DNA of 18,142 bases, from the NCBI GenBank assembly GCA_040376995.1, contig JBEIPP010000052.1:1-18142 (forward strand), written 5' to 3'. Origin of the DNA: UBA4416 sp040376995 (GTDB taxonomy: Bacteria > Bacteroidota > Bacteroidia > B-17B0 > Aurantibacillaceae). The first letter of the stretch is position 1; each line of letters starts with the position of its first letter. Both the position numbers and the translations under genes were made by a program. Positions 7,239 through 14,268 of this stretch are shown in pieces. The notes under the pieces were generated by a model, which made no database searches, was not told the DNA's origin, and saw only the letters and a list, made by a program, of their open reading frames with translations.

Positions 7239-9062
7239 ATGAACTACCTAATTTTAATATTTATTTGTTGTATAACAAGCTTTTCATCGCTAATAGCTCA
7301 AAAAGCAAATGATGAAAAATTAGCGATGCAGTTTTACGAACAAAAACAATATGACAAAGCCGCTACCTATTTTGATAATTTATATGATAAAAATCCAGAT
7401 GCTTACTTTACATACTATTACAAGTGTTTAGTTGCAATAAAAGAATATAGTAAGGCGGAAAAAATTATTAAAAAACAAATTAAACGAAACGAAACAGCTT
7501 TTTATTTATATGTGTGGTTAGGCAAATTATATAAAATTCAAAACAATCCAGAAAAAGAAAAAGAACAATATAATAAAGCCATTAAAGAATTGATTCCCAT
7601 ACAAAATTATGTGTTTGTATTAGCGCATGCTTTTGAAGATGAAGAATTGTATGATGATGCTTTAGAGGTATATAAAAAAGGGCGTAAAGAAACTCGCGAT
7701 TCGTATCCATATTATTATGAAATTGCTGAACTTTACAAGAAAAAAGGCGATTTAAAAGCCATGGTTAATGAATATTTAGATGCTATTGAATTTAGAGAAA
7801 GTGAATTATACACAGCTCAATCAAACTTACAACAATCATTAGGTTATGATGATAAAAATGGCGGTTTTAATAACCCTATTTTAAAACAAGAATTACAAAA
7901 ACGTATCCAACAAAAACCCGACAAAAAGATTTTTTCTGAATTTTTAATTTTCTTATTAAATCAACAAAAAGATTTTGAAGGTTCATACGTTCAAAACAAA
8001 GCCTTGGATAAAAGAGAAAAATCGGATGGTACAAGATTGATGGAATTAGCTCAACTTTGTATTAGTAACGAAAACTACATTGTAGCCGAAAAATGCTACC
8101 AATATGTAATTAGCAAAGGAAAAGAAAATCCGTATTATGACGTTGCAAACATTGAAAAATTAAATGCTAACTACTTACAAATTACTAACCAAGCATTTGC
8201 AAATCCTGCCGATGTTTTATCGTTAAATAATAATATTGAATTTGCTATTAAGCAATATGGAGTAAGTAATTTAACAATACCTCTCATTAAAAAAGCAGCT
8301 ATTTTAAAAGCCTATTATTTAAATAAACCTCAAGAGGCCATTCAAACGTTAGAAGAAGTGATTACTCAATATACTTTTGATAAAAACATATTAGCTGAAA
8401 TTAAATTAGACTTAGGCGATATGAATTTACTAATAGGCAATATTTGGGACGCCTCTCTTCTCTACTCTCAAGTAGAAAAAGATTTTAAATATGAAACCGT
8501 AGGGCAAGCCGCTAAATTTAGAAATGCAAAACTAAGTTACTATGCCTCAGACTTTGCTTGGGCAAAAACACAATGCGACGTATTAAAAGGCGCTACCACA
8601 AAAACCATTGCCAACGATGCCCTAGATTTATCATTAGTGATTACTGATGCAATTGGTGTTGATACAAATGTTGTTCCCTTAAGCATGTTTGCTTCGGCCG
8701 AACTATTAATATTACAACATCAATACGATAAAGCCTTAGCAAGATTAGATAGTATTAACCGCCTATTTAACGAACACTCTCTAGGCGATGATATTTATTA
8801 CAAAAAATCCGAAATTTATAAACTAACCAATCATTATCCTGAAGCTGCAAAAATGTATGAAAATATTTTAGAATTTTATCCAACTGATTTATATGGAGAT
8901 GATGCATTATTTAAAGAAGCTGAACTTTATGAAAGATATTTAAATGATAAAGAAAAAGCAAAACAACTATATCAGGATGTATTGGTAAAATATCCAGGCA
9001 GTATTTATGTAGTAGAGGCCAGAAAACGCTACAGAGATTTAAGAGGAGATATTGTTAATTAA
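7239..9062 (+). CDS. exported tetratricopeptide-repeat protein
   Basis: The 607-residue product begins with a classical signal peptide (MNYLILIFICCITSFSSLIAQ), probably cut near residue 20. The rest is built of TPR helix pairs. Clear examples lie near the N-terminus (AMQFYEQKQYDKAATYFDN and two following units), around residues 150-185, and at the C-terminus (YKLTNHYPEAAKMYENILEF, then a unit ending YQDVLVKYPGS). The C-terminal repeats resemble those of BamD/YbgF-type envelope scaffolds. It probably acts as a protein-protein scaffold in the periplasm. The ATG directly follows the stop of the lipoprotein gene, so it is the downstream member of a two-gene operon. The partner proteins are unknown. 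Confidence 0.85.
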   Translation: MNYLILIFICCITSFSSLIAQKANDEKLAMQFYEQKQYDKAATYFDNLYDKNPDAYFTYYYKCLVAIKEYSKAEKIIKKQIKRNETAFYLYVWLGKLYKIQNNPEKEKEQYNKAIKELIPIQNYVFVLAHAFEDEELYDDALEVYKKGRKETRDSYPYYYEIAELYKKKGDLKAMVNEYLDAIEFRESELYTAQSNLQQSLGYDDKNGGFNNPILKQELQKRIQQKPDKKIFSEFLIFLLNQQKDFEGSYVQNKALDKREKSDGTRLMELAQLCISNENYIVAEKCYQYVISKGKENPYYDVANIEKLNANYLQITNQAFANPADVLSLNNNIEFAIKQYGVSNLTIPLIKKAAILKAYYLNKPQEAIQTLEEVITQYTFDKNILAEIKLDLGDMNLLIGNIWDASLLYSQVEKDFKYETVGQAAKFRNAKLSYYASDFAWAKTQCDVLKGATTKTIANDALDLSLVITDAIGVDTNVVPLSMFASAELLILQHQYDKALARLDSINRLFNEHSLGDDIYYKKSEIYKLTNHYPEAAKMYENILEFYPTDLYGDDALFKEAELYERYLNDKEKAKQLYQDVLVKYPGSIYVVEARKRYRDLRGDIVN

Positions 9063-9088
9063 GAATGATGAATTAGTTTATGTAAAAA

Positions 9089-9121
9089 TTCGTACTTCTA
9101 CATTCTAAAATCATAAATTTG
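9089..9121 (+). promoter_or_regulatory. Bacteroidota promoter of the DUF4286 gene
   Basis: The -7 box TAAATTTG (9114-9121) fits TAnnTTTG exactly. TTCG at 9089-9092, one base off TTTG, lies 21 bp upstream as a possible -33 box. The ATG at 9126 begins only 5 bp after the -7 box, which implies an almost leaderless transcript. Confidence 0.6.
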
Positions 9122-9125
9122 TACT

Positions 9126-9425
9126 ATGTATATATACAACGTAACTGTAAGCATTGATAAATCATTAGCCGAAGATTGGTTAAATTGGATGAAAACCGTT
9201 CATATTCCAGATGTATTAAACACTGGCTATTTTTTAGAAAATAAAATTTGTAGAGTATTAAATGTGGATGATGAAGGTGCAACTTATTCCGTTCAATATA
9301 CTTTCGAAAAAATGGAAGATATTGAAACGTATCAAAAAAATCACGCCACACGTTTACAAGCAGAACATAGCCAACGTTATGAAGGTAAGTATGCCGCCTT
9401 TAGAACTCTTTTAGAAATTATGTAA
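9126..9425 (+). CDS. DUF4286 family protein
   Basis: This 99-residue soluble protein matches in length and character the DUF4286 family, which is common in Bacteroidota and is often found just upstream of rsmA, as here. Its sequence (MYIYNVTVSIDKSLAEDWLNWMKTVHIP at the start, FEKMEDIETYQ later) suggests a small ferredoxin-like alpha/beta fold. The biochemical function is unknown. The start is fixed by the promoter box ending 5 bp before the ATG. A hairpin with a U-run follows the stop codon, so the gene is probably monocistronic and not co-transcribed with rsmA, which starts 228 bp later. Confidence 0.85.
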   Translation: MYIYNVTVSIDKSLAEDWLNWMKTVHIPDVLNTGYFLENKICRVLNVDDEGATYSVQYTFEKMEDIETYQKNHATRLQAEHSQRYEGKYAAFRTLLEIM

Positions 9426-9426
9426 T

Positions 9427-9467
9427 AAGGTGTACTGTTTCTATATTATTTCCTTTACACCTTTTTT
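9427..9467 (+). terminator. probable intrinsic terminator after DUF4286 gene
   Basis: AAGGTGTA (9427-9434) pairs perfectly with TACACCTT (9456-9463), and a U-run continues to 9467. It starts right after the stop codon. The 21-nt loop is long for a terminator, which lowers confidence. Confidence 0.55.
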
Positions 9468-9653
9468 AGGGTTTTCTTAAAAGATTTTAGAAATAAATTA
9501 TCATTCGTTATTTTAAAACAAAATCAGTTCCATTTTTTAATAACTCACCTATTGATTACAAATTAAATGGATTCAGAATAAACATGTGTATATTCGCAAC
9601 ATGTTTCTATAAGTATTTTAAATACTAATTATCAAAACTTAAACAAGTAACCA

Positions 9654-10430
9654 TTGGCATCACCAGTAAAAGCAAAAAAACATTTAGGTCAGCATTTTTT
9701 AACCGACCTTAATATTGCGCAAAAAATAGTAAATGCTTTGCCGCAAGATGATTTAACTATCTTGGAAATTGGCCCTGGAACTGGAGTTTTAACTCAATAC
9801 CTGATTGAGAAAGATAATTTTACAGCCTTTGATATTGATATAGAATCCATTAATTTTTTAAAAGAAAAATATCCAACACACGCTCACAAAATTCATTTTC
9901 AAGATTTTTTAGAAGCAGACTTAAAACCTTTTGTTAGTAAAGGGAACTTTAAAGTTATTGGAAATTTTCCATATAATATTTCTACACAAATCATGTTTAA
10001 GGTATTGGAACATAGAGCAGATGTTTCAGCATTGGTTGGTATGTTTCAAAAAGAGGTGGCAGTTCGTATTGCCGAAAAACCAGGTTCTAAGGCGTACGGC
10101 ATATTAAGCGTAATGCTACAAGCTTTTTATAAAATAGAATACTTATTTACTGTAAGTGAGCATGTATTTAATCCGCCTCCAAAAGTAAAATCAGCCGTTA
10201 TTCGTTTAACTAGAAATACTACCGACAAATTAAATTGTGATGAGGAATTATTTTTCAAGGTAGTAAAAGCCTCTTTTAATCAACGTCGCAAAACAGTTCG
10301 TAATTCGGTTAAAGTACTAAGTGGAAACGCAATAGTTGATTCTATCTATTTAGATAAACGTGCCGAACAATTGTCAGTATCTGATTTTGTTGCTTTAACT
10401 AATGCTATTGAATTAGCTATACAAAAATAA
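9654..10430 (+). CDS. rsmA: 16S rRNA (adenine1518-N6/adenine1519-N6)-dimethyltransferase RsmA
   Basis: RsmA (KsgA) uses S-adenosylmethionine to dimethylate two adjacent adenines near the 3' end of 16S rRNA, a late step of 30S maturation. The 258-residue product shows the family N-terminus KKHLGQHFL, the SAM-binding motif ILEIGPGTG (about 36-44), the catalytic motif NFPYNIS (104-110; NLPYNIS in most homologues) and the substrate-side FNPPPKVKSAV. The start codon is TTG at 9654. An in-frame TAA lies at 9648-9650, and no ATG or GTG occurs before the conserved N-terminal motif, so the TTG is effectively forced. A TATATTCG at 9589-9596 is a one-mismatch -7 box. The gene is convergent with the carbonic anhydrase gene. 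Confidence 0.96.
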   Translation: MASPVKAKKHLGQHFLTDLNIAQKIVNALPQDDLTILEIGPGTGVLTQYLIEKDNFTAFDIDIESINFLKEKYPTHAHKIHFQDFLEADLKPFVSKGNFKVIGNFPYNISTQIMFKVLEHRADVSALVGMFQKEVAVRIAEKPGSKAYGILSVMLQAFYKIEYLFTVSEHVFNPPPKVKSAVIRLTRNTTDKLNCDEELFFKVVKASFNQRRKTVRNSVKVLSGNAIVDSIYLDKRAEQLSVSDFVALTNAIELAIQK

Positions 10431-10461
10431 ATACCTCAACATTTAGTCAAGGCATTTATTT
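10425..10461 (+). terminator. probable terminator of rsmA
   Basis: AAATAAATACCT (10425-10436) pairs with AGGCATTTATTT (10450-10461) at 11 of 12 positions (one A-C mismatch) around a 13-nt loop. The left arm overlaps the rsmA stop codon and the right arm ends in ATTTATTT. The stem is AT-rich and the U-run is interrupted, so this is only moderately convincing. Confidence 0.5.
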
Positions 10462-10487
10462 AGTTATAGTTTCAAATTAGATTATAA

Positions 10488-10509
10488 AATTAGTAATAAG
10501 TCACTAATT
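10488..10509 (-). terminator. weak terminator candidate after carbonic anhydrase gene
   Basis: AATTAGT (10488-10494) and ACTAATT (10503-10509) are perfect complements around an 8-nt loop, immediately beyond the stop codon of the carbonic anhydrase gene on the minus strand. The following U-run is short and interrupted (UUUUAUAAU). It is a plausible stop for the SulP-carbonic anhydrase transcript. Confidence 0.4.
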
Positions 10510-10510
10510 G

Positions 10511-11149
10511 TTAGTCAAACTCATATCTATAAATTGGATCTATATCCCCTTTATCATCATATACCGCTTTTAATTCTGTGATTAAACCGCTATTTAATCC
10601 GTATACCCAGCCGTGAATCTGAACACTTTTTCCCTCATGCCAGGCTTTCTGTACAATTTTAGTTTCTGCTAAATGTTGTACTTGCTGTATAACATTTAAC
10701 TCCGTTAGCCTATCTGCACGTTTATCTTCACTATCAATATTATCTAATTCTATTCGGTGCTTATTGTAAACATCCTTGATGTTTCTGAGCCATTTATCAA
10801 CCAAGCCATATGTTTTATGAGTCATTGCAGCTCTAACACCTCCACAACCATAGTGACCACAAACAATAATATGCTTAACACCTAAAACATTTACAGCATA
10901 TTCTAAAACGCTCATTAAATTAAAATCAGTATGCACCACTACATTCGCTATATTACGATGCACAAACATTTCCCCACTTTCTGTGCTAGTCACTTCATTT
11001 GCTGGCACACGGCTATCACTACAACCAATCCAGAGATAGTCAGGTTTTTGACCTAACGACAATTTTTTAAAATATTCTGCGTCGTCAAACTTTTTTTCCA
11101 AGGCAAAGCGTCTGTTTCCCTCAATTAATTTTTGATATGCTTTATCCAT
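10511..11149 (-). CDS. can: beta-class carbonic anhydrase
   Basis: The enzyme interconverts CO2 and bicarbonate with a zinc ion. The 212-residue product has all expected residues: Cys43, Asp45 and Arg47 in CSDSR, and His99 and Cys102 in GHYGCGG, giving the Cys-His-Cys zinc site and the Asp-Arg gating dyad. The length is typical of bacterial Can proteins, and no signal peptide is present, so it is cytoplasmic. The ATG lies 4 bp after the stop of the SulP transporter gene, so the two are surely co-transcribed. The pairing suggests that incoming bicarbonate is equilibrated with CO2 for anaplerotic carboxylation or pH balance. The substrate link is inference; the enzyme class is clear. Confidence 0.95.
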   Translation of the reverse strand: MDKAYQKLIEGNRRFALEKKFDDAEYFKKLSLGQKPDYLWIGCSDSRVPANEVTSTESGEMFVHRNIANVVVHTDFNLMSVLEYAVNVLGVKHIIVCGHYGCGGVRAAMTHKTYGLVDKWLRNIKDVYNKHRIELDNIDSEDKRADRLTELNVIQQVQHLAETKIVQKAWHEGKSVQIHGWVYGLNSGLITELKAVYDDKGDIDPIYRYEFD

Positions 11150-11153
11150 AATA

Positions 11154-12677
11154 TTAATGTTTATATTTTACAAGTTCTACTTCAATTTTTCTTTTTTTCG
11201 CTGATTCAATAAAATTATTTATAACATCTCGAGAATCTCGATTAATTTTTTTATTGATACTGCCATCTATAATCACTTTGCTTCCTGATTCGATATTTTT
11301 AAAAAATTTTATTAGATACCCTTTGTTAAAGAAGGTAAGATACTGAGGCAATTTAATAAGATAATATAATTTACCTTCTATCACATCACTACTAGAGTTA
11401 AATGATGATTTAATACTATCACGAATAATAAAAAAAACGGCAACTACTAAACCAACACAAACACCTTTCAATAAATCAGTTACAAGCATCACAACTATAG
11501 TTATCACAAACGGAACAAACTGTTCTAAACCAAACTTCCATTGCTCTTTAAAAATGGTCAATTTAGTTAATTTAAACCCTGTCATAATTAATATTGAAGC
11601 TAAACAAGCGTTTGGTATTAACGCTAACATATTAGGTAATAATACAACACTTACTAATAACAAAACAGCATGCAAAATTGTTGATAATTTTGACTTAGCT
11701 CCAGCATTAATGTTTGCTGAACTACGAACAATAACAGAAGTAACGGGCAACCCTCCTAAAAAACCACAAGCAATGTTTCCAATACCTTGTGCCAATAATT
11801 CTTTATTAGTATTTGATTCGTTTTTTTCTGGATCTAATTTATCTACGGCTTCAATTCCTAACAACGTTTCTAAACTTGCCACAATAGCTAAAGTAACAAC
11901 TACTATCCAAAACGCATTGCTATTAGCAAAACTAAAATCAGGAAAAGTAAGATTTACAGTTAAATCACCTATTGATGAAATTGATGGAAGATTTACTAAA
12001 TGCTGCGCATCAATTGCTAAAAAATGACTGTTTTTAAACGAAATAGTTAATAATGCCCCAAATATTACTACCAATAAAGGCCCTGGAATGTTAGATAAAA
12101 TTTTATCTTTTTTATAAAATGCTTTATCTGCTATTATTAAAATAATAACCGACACTATTCCAATAATTAAAGCTCCAGGAGTAATAAAGTTAATCATGTG
12201 AACCAACTCTGTAAATGAGTTTTCTCCGTCCATTTGAATAAACTGTTCATCTCCTTGTGGATCTTTATCATAACCAAATAAATGCGGTATTTGTTTAATT
12301 ATTAAAATAATTCCTATACCTGCCAACATGCCTTTTATAACGGCATTTGGTATATAATTTCCTACTGAACCTGCTTTTAATATTCCTAAAACTAACTGAA
12401 ATACTCCAGCAAAAACCACTGCTGCTAAAAAGGCTTGGTAGCTTCCTAGTTGACTTACTGATGCAATCACAATAGCCGTTAGTCCAGCTGCTGGACCTGA
12501 AACACTAAATTTAGACCCACTAAAAAAAGTAACTAATATTCCTCCCACCACACCTGCAATAATTCCAGAGAACAAAGGAACTTTACAGGCCATTGCGATT
12601 CCTAAACACAAAGGAAGGGCAACTAAAAATACAACAACTCCTGCCTTAATATCGGCAAATAAATTTTTTTGAAACAT
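11154..12677 (-). CDS. SulP family anion transporter, probable bicarbonate transporter
   Basis: The 507-residue protein is a SulP (SLC26-like) membrane transporter. The N-terminus FLVALPLCLGIAMACKVPLFSGIIAG and the following SGPAAGLTAIV segment are typical, as is the conserved LPVTSVIVRSSANINAGAKS region at about residues 305-325. About 10-12 transmembrane helices fill residues 10-420. The last ~80 residues (GSKVIIDGSINKKINRDSRDVINNF) form a short STAS-like cytoplasmic domain. The carbonic anhydrase gene follows after 4 bp, which argues for bicarbonate as substrate, although sulfate or another anion cannot be excluded by sequence alone. A small membrane or exported protein gene lies 68 bp upstream on the same strand. 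No clear TAnnTTTG box is seen in that gap, so all three may share a transcript. Confidence 0.92.
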   Translation of the reverse strand: MFQKNLFADIKAGVVVFLVALPLCLGIAMACKVPLFSGIIAGVVGGILVTFFSGSKFSVSGPAAGLTAIVIASVSQLGSYQAFLAAVVFAGVFQLVLGILKAGSVGNYIPNAVIKGMLAGIGIILIIKQIPHLFGYDKDPQGDEQFIQMDGENSFTELVHMINFITPGALIIGIVSVIILIIADKAFYKKDKILSNIPGPLLVVIFGALLTISFKNSHFLAIDAQHLVNLPSISSIGDLTVNLTFPDFSFANSNAFWIVVVTLAIVASLETLLGIEAVDKLDPEKNESNTNKELLAQGIGNIACGFLGGLPVTSVIVRSSANINAGAKSKLSTILHAVLLLVSVVLLPNMLALIPNACLASILIMTGFKLTKLTIFKEQWKFGLEQFVPFVITIVVMLVTDLLKGVCVGLVVAVFFIIRDSIKSSFNSSSDVIEGKLYYLIKLPQYLTFFNKGYLIKFFKNIESGSKVIIDGSINKKINRDSRDVINNFIESAKKRKIEVELVKYKH

Positions 12678-12717
12678 ACATTTTTTAATGATTTAATTAA
12701 TTTTAAAAATGATTTTA

Positions 12718-12735
12718 TACTAATTGGTATTAGTA
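12718..12735. repeat. short inverted repeat upstream of SulP gene
   Basis: TACTAAT (12718-12724) and ATTAGTA (12729-12735) are perfect complements around TGGT, in the 68-bp gap between the small 105-residue protein gene and the SulP gene. It could be an attenuator, an operator or a processing hairpin. There is no U-run directly adjacent, so it is not a good terminator. Confidence 0.35.
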
Positions 12736-12745
12736 AAACAATTAA

Positions 12746-13063
12746 TTAAACCTTAGGAGGTGGTATCAATATATCCCTTGGGATAGAGCAAAAAGCTAAT
12801 TGCAAATATTTAAAGAAAAATAAGTTAATCTCTTTATTCAAACTTACATACTCATCCGTATAAAGATATATGATGTCTTCATCCACCAACTCATCACTAT
12901 CATGAGATTTTTCTTGCTCTTCTTCAGTAATTGGACTTTGTTGAGATTGAGTTTTAAAAGCTTTTGACTCTTTACAAATTTGAAGTATAGAAGATTGAAG
13001 CGTAAGTGAAAAAACACTAAACACAAAAATAAAAATAAAGATATGTCTAATTCTGTTTTTCAA
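12746..13063 (-). CDS. small exported or membrane-anchored protein upstream of SulP gene
   Basis: The 105-residue product has a basic N-terminus and one hydrophobic helix (about 8-26, IFIFIFVFSVFSLTLQSS) that serves as a signal peptide or anchor. A strongly acidic middle (EEEQEKSHDSDELVDEDIIY) follows, then an aromatic stretch (NLFFFKYLQLAFCSIP), and the protein ends IPPPKV. I do not recognise a named family. It is probably the first gene of a small protein-SulP-carbonic anhydrase cluster and might be an envelope accessory of the transporter. That is inference from position only. The start is TTG at 13063: an in-frame TAA lies two codons upstream (minus strand) and the coding frame contains no ATG before the hydrophobic helix, so a non-ATG start seems required if the gene is real. 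Confidence 0.65.
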   Translation of the reverse strand: MKNRIRHIFIFIFVFSVFSLTLQSSILQICKESKAFKTQSQQSPITEEEQEKSHDSDELVDEDIIYLYTDEYVSLNKEINLFFFKYLQLAFCSIPRDILIPPPKV

Positions 13064-13138
13064 TTTTTACCCTAACATATGGGCATTTTATTGCATTAAG
13101 GGCTACAATGATAACTAAATTATATGAAATAACCATGT

Positions 13139-13219
13139 TTGCCATGGGGACAAAAACGAATAACTAAACATGATTATACCAAGCCCGAATCAGGTTCAGG
13201 ACAAGTTCATGGCAAATAA
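13139..13219 (+). CDS. candidate 26-residue small ORF
   Basis: In the otherwise empty 373-bp gap before the tRNA, a TTG-initiated frame encodes a basic, hydrophilic peptide beginning MPWGQKRITKHDY and ending KPESGSGQVHGK. The amino-acid composition looks more like a real protein tail than random AT-rich translation. An in-frame stop lies just upstream (13130-13132), so it cannot be much longer. No ATG is available in frame. It may be a genuine small protein or the remnant of a longer gene. The 9-bp inverted repeat TTTGCCATG (13138-13146) / CATGGCAAA (13208-13216) brackets it. Confidence 0.25.
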   Translation: MPWGQKRITKHDYTKPESGSGQVHGK

Positions 13220-13234
13220 ATAATTTTAGACTGT

Positions 13235-13357
13235 ATGAAAAACATTGAATTGATTAGAGAGAGCAAACAAGATGAATTAATGCCTGATTTGAAACTTAGA
13301 ACAGGCTTTAATGTGCATAGATACTCCATTCATAAAATCTATTATTATGATATATAG
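13235..13357 (+). CDS. candidate 40-residue small ORF
   Basis: An ATG-initiated frame encodes a peptide starting MKNIELIRESKQDELMPDL and ending IHKIYYYDI. The first half has a balanced charged composition; the last third is AT-driven. I recognise no family and see no promoter box. It may be a small protein, a decayed gene end, or chance. Confidence 0.22.
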   Translation: MKNIELIRESKQDELMPDLKLRTGFNVHRYSIHKIYYYDI

Positions 13358-13394
13358 TCTTTTTTTAAAAAAAACACATTTTTTTAATTATTTT

Positions 13395-13425
13395 TTTGCT
13401 AGTTTAAAAAAAGCCTTTATATTTG
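13395..13425 (+). promoter_or_regulatory. Bacteroidota promoter of tRNA-Val
   Basis: TTTG (13395-13398) and TATATTTG (13418-13425) match the -33 and -7 consensus sequences of Bacteroidota exactly, separated by 19 bp. The -7 box ends 11 bp before the first base of the mature tRNA. It is the best promoter in the window. Confidence 0.88.
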
Positions 13426-13436
13426 CAACCCGATTC

Positions 13437-13511
13437 GGGAGATTAGCTCAGCTGGTTCAGAGCACCTGCCTTACAAGCAGGGGGTCACAGGTTCGAACCC
13501 TGTATCTCCCA
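13437..13511 (+). tRNA. tRNA-Val (anticodon UAC)
   Basis: A complete cloverleaf can be drawn. The acceptor stem is GGGAGAT (13437-13443) with ATCTCCC (13504-13510). The D-arm contains the AGCTCAGCTGGTTCAGAGC sequence. The anticodon stem is CCTGC/GCAGG around the loop CTTACAA, with anticodon TAC at 13472-13474. The T-arm contains GGTTCGAACC, and the discriminator base is A13511. The 3' CCA is not encoded (CA then A follow), so it must be added by CCA-adding enzyme. UAC reads GUA and, with wobble, other valine codons. The gene stands alone between its own promoter and terminator. Confidence 0.97.
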
Positions 13512-13523
13512 CAAGAAGAGAAG

Positions 13524-13548
13524 CCTTACAGAAATGTAAGGTTTTTTT
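13524..13548 (+). terminator. intrinsic terminator of tRNA-Val
   Basis: CCTTACA (13524-13530), a GAAA tetraloop, and TGTAAGG (13535-13541) form a perfect 7-bp hairpin followed by seven T (13542-13548), starting 12 bp after the tRNA. Confidence 0.93.
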
Positions 13549-13639
13549 GTTTCTAACCCAACCTAAGTCCCATTTGGGATTCAACGGATCAGAAGTAAAC
13601 TTCGGTTTTTGCAAAAGCTAATACTCCCGCTAAAGACTC

Positions 13640-13653
13640 CCGATAGCTATTGG
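13640..13653. repeat. near-palindrome CCGATAGCTATTGG, possible degenerate repeat copy
   Basis: CCGATAGCTATTGG is a perfect palindrome apart from one G-T pair. From memory, sequences like CCCGATAGCTATCGGG recur between genes in Bacteroidota genomes, so this may be a decayed copy. It lies inside a looser inverted repeat, AAAGACTC (13632-13639) with GAGTCTTT (13695-13702), between the tRNA terminator and the kinase gene. Confidence 0.35.
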
Positions 13654-13726
13654 AATATTTTCGCTTTGCAGTATAAAACAATGTTTTAATGAGCGAGTCT
13701 TTTATTTATTGTTTCAATAAAGAGCT

Positions 13727-13734
13727 TACCTTTG
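13727..13734 (+). promoter_or_regulatory. -7 promoter box of small kinase gene
   Basis: TACCTTTG matches TAnnTTTG exactly. It ends 15 bp before the ATG at 13750 and overlaps the alternative TTG start at 13732, which argues that the longer reading frame is not used. The nearest TTG upstream (13709-13711) is only 15 bp away, shorter than ideal. Confidence 0.55.
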
Positions 13735-13749
13735 TATATACTTATTCAC

Positions 13750-14160
13750 ATGCAAAAACATGCTCTTATACTATTGCGGGGTTTACCAGGTAGCGGTAAA
13801 ACAACCTTAGCAAAGGTACTTTCAGAAAACAACACTTATCCTGTGTTTTCGGTAGATGATTATTTTACAAATGAAATAACAGGTGAATATCTTTTTAATT
13901 TTCAAAACAATCATTTAGCCTACAAGCAATGTGAAATGTTAACCAAAGATGCCATGCTACAGTCTATTTCCAAAGTAATTGTGCATAATACCTTTACAAC
14001 AGAATGGGAACTAGAACCATATTTTAAATTAGCTTCAAGCTACAATTATCTCCTTTTTGTAGTTACAGTTGAAAATTACCATGAACAAAAAAATGTTCAC
14101 GAAGTAAGTGATGAACAATTACAAAAAATGGCAGAGAAGTATAAAGTAAAATTATTTTAA
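13750..14160 (+). CDS. P-loop ATPase/kinase, AAA_33 or N4BP2-like
   Basis: The 136-residue product begins MQKHALILLRGLPGSGKTTLAK, with a clean Walker A motif (GLPGSGKTT) at residues 11-19. A conserved aspartate pair in FSVDDYF, at the position used by polynucleotide-kinase-like and N4BP2-like enzymes, follows. Further on, VIVHNTFTTEWELEPY resembles the N-T/N-F motif of that group. It probably phosphorylates a small molecule or nucleic-acid end, but the substrate is unknown. It is shorter than many relatives and lacks an obvious lid extension. The ATG at 13750 is preferred over the in-frame TTG at 13732, because that TTG lies inside a promoter box and the added residues are not family-like. 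Confidence 0.82.
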   Translation: MQKHALILLRGLPGSGKTTLAKVLSENNTYPVFSVDDYFTNEITGEYLFNFQNNHLAYKQCEMLTKDAMLQSISKVIVHNTFTTEWELEPYFKLASSYNYLLFVVTVENYHEQKNVHEVSDEQLQKMAEKYKVKLF

Positions 14161-14268
14161 CAAGAATAATTAGCAAGGTTTTAGTTAAAATATATGACTA
14201 TTAAATAATCTTCTTACTATAGAAGTTCATAATGTTATATCTTTATTGTAAGACAAAAAAGCTGCTCA

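Noticed and set aside
11554..12027. Plus-strand 157-residue open frame antisense to the SulP gene
   Set aside because: It is a shadow of the SulP coding sequence, which has clear family motifs on the minus strand; the antisense translation resembles nothing.
13311..13556. Plus-strand 81-residue open frame across the tRNA gene
   Set aside because: It runs straight through the tRNA-Val and its terminator; the translation comes from structural RNA and low-complexity AT DNA.
13732..13749. Longer kinase start at TTG 13732
   Set aside because: The TTG lies within the TACCTTTG promoter box; the ATG at 13750 gives the expected N-terminus before Walker A.
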